This document shows positions 8,569 to 14,959 of a stretch of DNA of 64,000 nt, one piece after another. The stretch comes from Streptococcus bovimastitidis. GTDB taxonomy: Bacteria > Bacillota > Bacilli > Lactobacillales > Streptococcaceae. Numbering within the stretch: position 1 is the stretch's first letter; the number at the start of each line of letters is the position of its first letter. The stretch is from the NCBI RefSeq assembly GCF_001885095.1, contig NZ_LZDD01000001.1, positions 248,001 to 312,000 of the forward strand, written 5' to 3'. The notes beneath the pieces are model-generated. The model had not been told where the DNA came from. It did no database searches and saw only the letters and a program-made list of their open reading frames with translations. The translations under genes were made by a program, and so were the position numbers.

Positions 8569-9339
8569 TTGAAAAAAGAGAACAAAAATATATCGTTTTT
8601 GAAAATAGTGTATTTTGATGAAGAAGCAGCGACAGATTTGATTTACATGGAAAATAAAGGGAAGATAGTAGAGTCAATTGTAGATACTGAAAATAACAAA
8701 TTGGATACAAAGACAAGTGTTGAAGCTGGTATTGGAGCTAAAACTAGTTTGCTTTCTTTGTTGGGAGCAAAGTTTAAAATTGGAACCGATGTTTCTGTTG
8801 GGTACGGTTCACAACAATTAATTAATCAAGCAATTACGAATACTGTATTAACGGACTACTTAGACTTAACAAAAGAAAATAATCTTGTGAAAAAATTTGA
8901 TAAAGCTTCTGTTTATCCTTTTCCTAATTCACTTGCATACTTTAAATTAATTACTCCATATATGGTAATGACTGAAGGTAAGATGGATGCAGGGGATATT
9001 AAGTTAAATATTCAAATGATGGATGAGGCGTTGAATAAAGGTAAAGGCTATTTTGAAATGGTATTAGAAGATGAAGGGACAAAGTCAATATTACGATTTA
9101 ATTTAAAATCATTTAAAAATTCATATTCTTTATCAGACTTAGTGAAAATGGAATTAACTTATCATGCGGTGCGTGTTGGTAAAACTAAGTTAATTAATCT
9201 TGATGCCTCGAAGGAGTTCGCATATGAAAATATTGATAAAGAGATAGATGGATATAAAATCGCTAACGAGATTGAATCAATATCTGAAGATGATATAGAT
9301 GTATTTGATGTATTGTTGGCAGGAGTGAAAAATGATTAA
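8569..9339 (+). CDS. DUF6414-like protein of unknown function, paired with AAA+ ATPase
   Basis: A 256-aa soluble protein read from TTG 8569, 10 bp after a near-perfect AAGGAGGT at 8551-8558. The start FLKIVYFDEEAATDLIYM and the following Gly-rich segment (TSVEAGIGAKTSLLSLLGAKFKIG) match what I recall of the DUF6414 family; no catalytic motif is evident. The glycine-rich part around residues 45-80 is amphipathic enough to suggest membrane or oligomer contact, which is speculative. Its stop overlaps the start of the AAA+ gene by 8 bp, so the two are translated together and probably act together. It lies at the end of a restriction-modification operon, 21 bp after R2. A defence role is inferred from context. 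Confidence 0.65.
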   Translation: MKKENKNISFLKIVYFDEEAATDLIYMENKGKIVESIVDTENNKLDTKTSVEAGIGAKTSLLSLLGAKFKIGTDVSVGYGSQQLINQAITNTVLTDYLDLTKENNLVKKFDKASVYPFPNSLAYFKLITPYMVMTEGKMDAGDIKLNIQMMDEALNKGKGYFEMVLEDEGTKSILRFNLKSFKNSYSLSDLVKMELTYHAVRVGKTKLINLDASKEFAYENIDKEIDGYKIANEIESISEDDIDVFDVLLAGVKND

Positions 9340-10444
9340 GATTTTTTATGGACCAGCAGTCGAATTTGAAAAATTCCTTCCCAATGGCATTAGACCAAAA
9401 ACTTTAACAAAATTAATTACTGAATTGGATGCTCAAAATAGAAAATTTGACATAGTAGTTCCTCAAGATAAGAAAATAAAAAGAAAAAAAACAAATATAA
9501 AAAATTTGGTTGCTACAACTGAAGAATATTCTAGACTTAGTGATTCAGGTATAAATGGTTTTCTATCCTTGATAGCGGAAGTAAATATTAGTAATATGTA
9601 TTTTCAAAATCCGCCAGATACAATTGTACAACAACTAAAAGGAGTTTATGGAAATATATCGATAACTGAACACAGATACAAAAGAATTTCTGTAGATATG
9701 GTAAGAAAATTCTATAGAGACTTTGGTAAATATATACTGGGACAAGATGATTCAAAAAATAAGTTAGCGACAAATCTTTATAAAATGTCTCAGAACTATA
9801 ATAAAGATAAGCCTTTAGTAGTATTATTTTATGGACCAGCAGGAGTAGGAAAAACTGAAACAGCAAAATATATTGCCAGCCTAATGGAAGAAAAAGTGTT
9901 CAGGAAACAATTTTCTATGTATCAAAATAATTCTTTTGCAGATTATGTCTTTGGTGCAAATCATACAGCTTCTTCACTTGCAAGAGACTTAGTAGAGAGA
10001 CAAAGTAATGTTATATTATTCGATGAGTTTGATAAACCTAATAGCATATTTTATAGTGCATTTTATCAGATGTTTGATGAAGGTATTTTTGTTGATAAAA
10101 ATTACACATTAAATTTAAAAAATAGTATTATTATTTGTACTTCGAATTTTATAAATTTAACTGATGTCAGAAAAACTCTAGGGGATCCGATTTATAGTAG
10201 ATTTGATGCTTTTATAGAGTATAAGGAGTTGTCAGAAGAAATTTCTAAGAAACTAATACAGATAAAATTCTTAAAAATATATGATGGCTTAACTGAAACT
10301 GATAAAATGTTGCTAAACAAGGATGAAGCATTAAATAATATTTTGAGATTTGCGAAGGTGATGAAAAATGCAAGAGAAATCGAAAGAGTAATAAATGAAT
10401 ATATTTTTTCGCTGTTGCTAAAAGTAAAAATCGAAAATATTTAA
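9332..10444 (+). CDS. Clp/Hsp100-type AAA+ ATPase, partner of the DUF6414-like protein
   Basis: A 370-aa protein with a ~120-residue N-terminal region of no recognised family and one AAA+ module. It has Walker A GPAGVGKT at 168-175, Walker B LFDEFDK (Asp231, Glu232), sensor 1 CTSN ending at Asn272, an arginine segment DPIYSRFD, and a sensor-2-like NAREIER (Arg348, Arg352). The order resembles the second ATPase domain of ClpA/ClpB (DEIxKAH, then VLDDG, then MTSN). It lacks Clp N-domains and zinc fingers and is too short for a two-ring unfoldase. AGGAG precedes ATG 9332. The gene ends exactly one base before the convergent relaxase. It may remodel or unfold a target sensed by its partner; that is inference. 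Confidence 0.75.
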   Translation: MIKIFYGPAVEFEKFLPNGIRPKTLTKLITELDAQNRKFDIVVPQDKKIKRKKTNIKNLVATTEEYSRLSDSGINGFLSLIAEVNISNMYFQNPPDTIVQQLKGVYGNISITEHRYKRISVDMVRKFYRDFGKYILGQDDSKNKLATNLYKMSQNYNKDKPLVVLFYGPAGVGKTETAKYIASLMEEKVFRKQFSMYQNNSFADYVFGANHTASSLARDLVERQSNVILFDEFDKPNSIFYSAFYQMFDEGIFVDKNYTLNLKNSIIICTSNFINLTDVRKTLGDPIYSRFDAFIEYKELSEEISKKLIQIKFLKIYDGLTETDKMLLNKDEALNNILRFAKVMKNAREIERVINEYIFSLLLKVKIENI

Positions 10445-11776
10445 TTATCTCTCTATCTCTTTCCCCATATATTTTTCGTAGTTTTTCCTGATTTGATACA
10501 GTTCGGTCATCTCGGATTTCGATGAAGAATACTCTTGCATAAGGGTATTCTTTTTTTCGTTCAGTTTTTCAAGTTCCTCAAAAATCTGCTTGGAATTCGG
10601 CATTTTGGAATAGGATTTCTTTAATTCGGCAAGGGATTTTTCGTACAAGAGAATTTCCGCTTTATGCTCACCGGCAAAGGCTTTGTCAGTAGGGCCTTTC
10701 TTATATGCCTGATAAATTTGGCGGTATTTTGTTACAGTATGGACTTGCTCCATAGTAGTGGAAAGGGTAGCTATTTTTTCGTCAAGCAACTTGATTTCGT
10801 CCTGTAGGTTTTGTCTTTTATCCGCACTTTTTTTGATAAAATCATCAAGCTGAGCAAGAGACTTAAAGCCTTTTTCACGCATTAAGATAACAGTATCTGA
10901 TGCTACTTGCAGGTTGTGTTTGGTAGCCCAGAATTCATATTCCTTGCTTGATTGTGCCTTTTCATTGTTAGCAATGTCGATAATATTTCCGACACGCTTT
11001 TTAACGGAGAATGTCTTTTGATTAGCGTTTTCTAAAATTCTTTCTTTGAGTCTTTCTTCCGTATAATCTTCCCCGATAGTTTTTGCTCTTGTAAATCTTT
11101 CCTTGTCTTTGTGCTTGAAAGCGATGTGCTTGCCGCACTTGATTTCATAGCCGAGATCCGCTATCTTTTTCAAGAATTCGTCCCAGTCCTTTGACTGTTT
11201 TATCATTCTGTCAATATCAAACTGAAGCTTGCTTTTCCAAGAAGTTCCATTCTTGGCTTGTTCATTTTCATACCAGGATTTAGCGTTCGTCTTATACTTT
11301 TTCTTAAATCTTTCGTAGTATTCGTCAATAACTGATAGGCTATTTTCTTTACATAGTTTATCGCTTTGATAACGGATTTGATGATAGCTTCTTTTGTTGG
11401 ACTGGTAGCATTTCCCCGTTACCATATTTACATTATTAAAGATGATATGGTTGTGTATATGTCCTTTGTCAATGTGGGTAGAGAGGATAAATTCATACTC
11501 ATCTTTAAGTATTCTGTTGCAAAGTTCCAGACCAATTTGGTGTGCCATTTCAGGCGTAGCTTCGCCCGGCAAGAACGATTGAATAAGATGTCTTGCAAGT
11601 ACAGAACCTCTTATATTATTTTCTTCTCTTCGCCTTAAAAATTGTGTGTGAGCGGAAGCTGTGTGGCATTTATTGGTGCTGATTAGGATTTTTTCATCCG
11701 TCTTTTCGGCATTGGTTATATAGTCAATCGCCAAATTAAGCGTAGATTTTATAGGGTGAATTTTTGTTATTGCCAT
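10445..11776 (-). CDS. MOBP-type relaxase
   Basis: A 443-aa relaxase. The histidine triad motif THIDKGHIHNH (His101, His106, His108, His110) is the metal-binding motif III of MOBP/VirD2-like enzymes. The N-terminal region (MAITKIHPIKS, Tyr19 in LAIDYI) supplies candidate catalytic tyrosines. Roughly residues 250-443 are helical and coiled-coil rich. It should nick oriT and stay attached to the transferred strand. Its ATG overlaps the mobC stop by one base (TAATG), so translation is coupled. Its stop abuts the stop of the AAA+ ATPase with no spacer, so the cargo inserted right up to this gene. Confidence 0.9.
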   Translation of the reverse strand: MAITKIHPIKSTLNLAIDYITNAEKTDEKILISTNKCHTASAHTQFLRRREENNIRGSVLARHLIQSFLPGEATPEMAHQIGLELCNRILKDEYEFILSTHIDKGHIHNHIIFNNVNMVTGKCYQSNKRSYHQIRYQSDKLCKENSLSVIDEYYERFKKKYKTNAKSWYENEQAKNGTSWKSKLQFDIDRMIKQSKDWDEFLKKIADLGYEIKCGKHIAFKHKDKERFTRAKTIGEDYTEERLKERILENANQKTFSVKKRVGNIIDIANNEKAQSSKEYEFWATKHNLQVASDTVILMREKGFKSLAQLDDFIKKSADKRQNLQDEIKLLDEKIATLSTTMEQVHTVTKYRQIYQAYKKGPTDKAFAGEHKAEILLYEKSLAELKKSYSKMPNSKQIFEELEKLNEKKNTLMQEYSSSKSEMTELYQIRKNYEKYMGKEIER

Positions 11777-12135
11777 TACTTATCATCTCCAGTTTCGGCA
11801 GTTCTTCCAAGCAGAAGAGAGTGAATTTGCCATATCTCTTTTGAAATGTGGTCTATCTGGTTTTTCATATCATTGATGTCATCGCTATAGATAATTCCTG
11901 TAGAATTCACTCGTTTTGCAATCTGATTGATGTTGCTTGTAGCGTTATAAAGAAGTCCCTGCAAATCTGCAAATGGCTGTAAATCAACCTGATAAATCTC
12001 CTTTTCAAGAACGCATTTTCTAATAAAAAGGTTCATATTTTTGCACTTAGCAAGTTTTCGTTTCTCTTCAAAAAGTGCCTTTTCTTTTTCATTAACTCTT
12101 ACGATTAGTTGAATATTTCTTTCTCTGTTTTCCAT
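11776..12135 (-). CDS. MobC-like relaxosome accessory protein
   Basis: A 119-aa protein starting at ATG 12135 (complement), chosen because AAAGGAGAC lies 6-7 bp upstream; a longer reading frame continues upstream but runs through the palindromic oriT-like region and is unlikely. The start MENRERNIQLIVRVNEKEK resembles a ribbon-helix-helix DNA-binding strand. The central LLYNATSNINQIAKRVNSTG segment is typical of the MobC family. MobC proteins bind oriT and help the relaxase open the DNA. It is coupled to the downstream relaxase gene by a one-base overlap. Confidence 0.87.
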   Translation of the reverse strand: MENRERNIQLIVRVNEKEKALFEEKRKLAKCKNMNLFIRKCVLEKEIYQVDLQPFADLQGLLYNATSNINQIAKRVNSTGIIYSDDINDMKNQIDHISKEIWQIHSLLLGRTAETGDDK

Positions 12136-12354
12136 AATTTCGTCTCCTTTCGGTGTATTTCGGGGTCTTAGGGTTCTCCCTAACAAGCTAAAAATTGATA
12201 AAAAAGAAGCAGCACCATATAGGTCTGCTTCATCGATTTTTCCGTCTTTGGATATCCAAAGACTGTGCTTGCTACAAAAGAATGAATTATATAGCAAGCG
12301 TTAAGCAAGTTTTGAATTTATAATTATATTATACCACATCTATTGGAATTAAGC
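12136..12354. other. Candidate origin of transfer (oriT) upstream of mobC
   Basis: This 219-bp gene-free stretch is dense with inverted repeats. There is a 6-bp stem (TTAGGG/CCCTAA, 12168-12183) in a region rich in G then C, a perfect 20-bp palindrome at 12244-12263 (GTCTTTGGAT and its complement), and an 8-bp inverted repeat (GCTTGCTA at 12267-12274, TAGCAAGC at 12292-12299). MOBP relaxases usually nick just upstream of mobC, beside such repeats. A minus-strand extended -10 (TGG TATAAT, complement of 12328-12333) may drive mobC and relaxase. The nick site itself is not identifiable by eye. Confidence 0.5.
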
Positions 12355-12384
12355 TTGATAGAACAGCTAAATTTATAGTATAAT
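12355..12384 (+). promoter_or_regulatory. Promoter for the XRE/two-component operon
   Basis: TTGATA at 12355-12360 and TATAAT at 12379-12384 are separated by 18 bp, 45 bp ahead of the XRE-like start. It is divergent from mobC. Confidence 0.65.
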
Positions 12385-12428
12385 AAATTATCCTATTTGT
12401 TAAATGAAAATAATAAAAGGAGCTTATT

Positions 12429-12656
12429 GTGCTAAAGAATAATATAGAACTTGACGTAAAGACAAAATGTATTGAAGTAGGAATAACACAGGTAAAGTTA
12501 GCTCAGCAAATTAAAACATCTGCACCGTATGTAAATCGAGTTATTCGTAACAAAGAATCTATTGTTAACAACACATTTGTAAAAATGATGGAAGCTTTGG
12601 GCTACGATATCGAGATAAGGTATGTAAGGCGCAGTGAATGTGATTACAGTAAATGA
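12429..12656 (+). CDS. Small XRE-family helix-turn-helix protein
   Basis: A 75-aa protein read from GTG 12429 with AAAAGGAGC about 7 bp upstream. The HTH is seen in GITQVKLAQQIKTSAPYVNRV, with a conserved later segment VKMMEALGYDIEIRYV. Tn1549-like elements often carry one such regulator beside the mobilisation genes. It overlaps the next ORF's earliest ATG by 4 bp, so it belongs to the operon with the response regulator. Its targets may be its own promoter or the mob promoter on the opposite strand; this is inferred. Confidence 0.75.
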   Translation: MLKNNIELDVKTKCIEVGITQVKLAQQIKTSAPYVNRVIRNKESIVNNTFVKMMEALGYDIEIRYVRRSECDYSK

Positions 12657-12676
12657 TGATTGTGGAGATGATTACT

Positions 12677-13333
12677 ATGAAAAGCATAATATATATTATC
12701 GAAGATGATAAATCAATAAATCGAGGGATAGAACTCACGCTCGGAAAAGAAAAATATGAGTTTAGAAATTTTTACAATTTATCGGATGTTAAGGATATAA
12801 ATGATGCGGATCTTTTTATTTTAGATATAAATCTTCCGGATGGAAATGGATTGGATTTTCTTAAAGTAATTAGAAAACATTCACAAAAACCAGTGCTAAT
12901 CTTGACTGCAAATGACACGGAAATTGCAGAAGTAGAAGGTCTTCAGTTCGGCGCAGATGATTATGTAACTAAGCCATTTTCCCTAATGGTATTAAGGTTA
13001 AGAATAGAAAAACTTTTGTCGAGAAACACAGAAAACGCTACATATAATAAACATGGATTAGATTTAAATTTCGATGCTTTTGTTTTTAAAAACAATGGTG
13101 TTGAATTTGAACTGAGTAAAACTGAGATTAGATTACTGAAATATTTGGTTGAAAATGAAGGTGTTATCTTATCTAGGGAAAAGTTGATTGATTATGTGTG
13201 GCAGAATCAGATGTATGTTGATGAAAATGCTCTTTCTGTAACAGTAAAAAGGCTTCGTGATAAGATCGAAAATGGGGAAGTAAAACTTATACACACTATT
13301 TATGGAATAGGATATGTTTTCAGATTGGAGTAG
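12677..13333 (+). CDS. OmpR-family response regulator
   Basis: A 218-aa regulator. The receiver domain has the acidic pair Glu9-Asp10-Asp11, phosphoacceptor Asp50 (FILDINLPDG), a Thr near ILTAND and the switch Lys in YVTKPFS. The C-terminal winged helix (residues ~125-218) has SKTEIRLLKYL and a recognition region ENALSVTVKRLRDKI. ATG 12677 is preferred over ATG 12653 because TGGAG lies 9 bp upstream and the receiver begins at once. It is followed with no gap by its kinase, then by an ABC exporter that it probably controls, as in BceRS/VncRS-type antimicrobial-peptide sensing modules. The inducer is unknown. Confidence 0.88.
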   Translation: MKSIIYIIEDDKSINRGIELTLGKEKYEFRNFYNLSDVKDINDADLFILDINLPDGNGLDFLKVIRKHSQKPVLILTANDTEIAEVEGLQFGADDYVTKPFSLMVLRLRIEKLLSRNTENATYNKHGLDLNFDAFVFKNNGVEFELSKTEIRLLKYLVENEGVILSREKLIDYVWQNQMYVDENALSVTVKRLRDKIENGEVKLIHTIYGIGYVFRLE

Positions 13334-14188
13334 ATGATGTTTAGAAAAAATGAATTTACAGCTCTAAATGAAATGCTTGATTTAGCAATAAATGGTGAGT
13401 TTGAGGAAAAATTTTTTGATGAGACAGAGTTGTCAAAATTTCAAACTAAGTTCATGCGTTATCTTACGAATTCCTCTATGTCTGAAAAGAAAATTACAGA
13501 GGAAAAGAATAAACTAAAGCAACTAATTACAGATATATCACATCAAACAAAGACACCGTTAACTAATATTGTCATGTATTCTGAGTTGCTTTGCGAAATT
13601 GCGGATGAACCTCAAATAAAGGATTATGCAAGTGAAATTAGTATACACAGTAGAAAATTAGAAGAACGTATAAATGCTTTGACAAAAATGTCAAGACTTG
13701 AAGGTGGAATATTGCAATTTAAGGAAAGCGAAATTCTACTTGATCGGATAATTGCGAATGTGGTTAATCAAGCTTCACTAAAAGCTTCTGCCAAGAATAT
13801 AAAAATAGATATTGAAACTAATGTGGATACCATAGTAAAAGTTGACGAAAAATGGGTGGTAGAAGCCGTATTTAATATTTTAGATAATGCGATTAAGTAT
13901 TCTGAAGAGAATAGCAGAATAAAGATTAATACATTTTGTTATGAAATGTTTTGCGGAATAAATATTATAGATCAAGGTTTAGGAATACCAGAACATGAAA
14001 TTCCAAAGATTTTTTCTAGATTCTATAGAGGGACTCTTGCAGAAAATACAGAAGGAATTGGCGTGGGATTATTTCTTGCACGAAATATTATCGAAGGACA
14101 TGGTGGATATATCAAAGTTAAATCAAAAGTAGGAGCTGGTAGTACTTTTGGGATCTACTTCCCAATTCTTTCAAAAGTGAAAGATTAA
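13334..14188 (+). CDS. Sensor histidine kinase without membrane segments
   Basis: A 284-aa kinase. The HisKA site is His70 in DISHQTKTPL. The HATPase domain has the N-box (FNILDNAIKYS), a G1-like DQGLGIP, FSRFYRG, and a G2 box GIGVGLFLARNI. There is no hydrophobic stretch long enough for a membrane helix in the ~60 residues before the H-box. Related BceS-type kinases have two N-terminal helices, so this one is presumably cytosolic or depends on the transporter for sensing. It follows the regulator stop directly (TAG then ATG) with GGAG a few bases upstream. Confidence 0.88.
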   Translation: MMFRKNEFTALNEMLDLAINGEFEEKFFDETELSKFQTKFMRYLTNSSMSEKKITEEKNKLKQLITDISHQTKTPLTNIVMYSELLCEIADEPQIKDYASEISIHSRKLEERINALTKMSRLEGGILQFKESEILLDRIIANVVNQASLKASAKNIKIDIETNVDTIVKVDEKWVVEAVFNILDNAIKYSEENSRIKINTFCYEMFCGINIIDQGLGIPEHEIPKIFSRFYRGTLAENTEGIGVGLFLARNIIEGHGGYIKVKSKVGAGSTFGIYFPILSKVKD

Positions 14189-14216
14189 AGAAATTTTCTG
14201 GAAAGTATGCAGTGTT

Positions 14217-14255
14217 ATGCTAAGCATAGATAGATATGCTTAGCATTTTCTTTTA
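14217..14255 (+). terminator. Perfect 12-bp hairpin between kinase and ABC genes
   Basis: ATGCTAAGCATA (14217-14228), loop GATAGA and the exact complement (14235-14246) are followed by TTTTCTTTT. It lies 18 bp before the next start codon and should attenuate transcription into the exporter genes unless relieved. Confidence 0.75.
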
Positions 14256-14272
14256 TACATGGAGGAATAAAT

Positions 14273-14959
14273 ATGGATGTTCTAAAAACAGAATCATTAA
14301 AAAAATACTATAACCAATCTAAAGTGATTGTAAAGGCTATTGATGGAGTTGATATTTCAGTATCTCATGGAGAATTTGTTGCTATAGTTGGTTCTAGCGG
14401 TAGTGGCAAATCAACATTGCTCAATATGCTTGGTGGATTGGATAGACCAACAGAGGGAACTGTATTGGTTGATGGAAAAGATATATTTACATTTAAGGAT
14501 GAAGAGCTAACTATTTTTAGACGAAGAAAAATAGGATTTGTTTTTCAGGCGTACAATCTTGTACCAATGCTTAATGTATATGAAAATATCGTGCTTCCTA
14601 TAGAACTTGATGGTAATGAAGTTGATAAAGGATATGTGGATTCAATTATTACTTCTTTAGGACTAAAAGAAAAAATAAATAGTATGCCTAATCAACTATC
14701 AGGTGGGCAGCAACAAAGGGTAGCAATTGCTAGAGCACTTGCTACTAAACCATCTATTATACTTGCTGACGAACCAACAGGGAATTTAGATTCAAAAACA
14801 AGCCAAGATGTTATTGGACTTTTGAAAGTTACAGGAGAAAAATTTAATCAAACAATAGTGATAATTACTCACAATGAGGAAATTGCACAGGCGGCGGATC
14901 GCATTATAAGAATAGAAGATGGTCATATAGTTTCAAAGGGCGGTGGTCTTAATGCGTAA
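14273..14959 (+). CDS. MacB/LolD-type ABC transporter ATPase
   Basis: A 228-aa ATPase: Walker A GSSGSGKS (40-47), Q-loop in GFVFQAYN, signature LSGGQQQRVAIARAL, Walker B IILADEPTGNLD and the H-loop in VIITHN. The sequence around the Q-loop and the DEPTGNLD phrase is typical of the MacB/BceA/LolD subgroup, which couples to FtsX-like permeases for antimicrobial-peptide resistance or lipoprotein handling. GGAGG precedes the ATG. The permease gene overlaps its end by 8 bp. Given the neighbouring two-component system, a peptide-resistance exporter is the best guess. Confidence 0.9.
   Translation: MDVLKTESLKKYYNQSKVIVKAIDGVDISVSHGEFVAIVGSSGSGKSTLLNMLGGLDRPTEGTVLVDGKDIFTFKDEELTIFRRRKIGFVFQAYNLVPMLNVYENIVLPIELDGNEVDKGYVDSIITSLGLKEKINSMPNQLSGGQQQRVAIARALATKPSIILADEPTGNLDSKTSQDVIGLLKVTGEKFNQTIVIITHNEEIAQAADRIIRIEDGHIVSKGGGLNA

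Noticed and set aside
12136-12297. Upstream extension of the MobC frame to 12297
   Set aside because: It runs through the palindromic oriT-like sequence and has no ribosome-binding site, whereas ATG 12135 has AAAGGAGAC.
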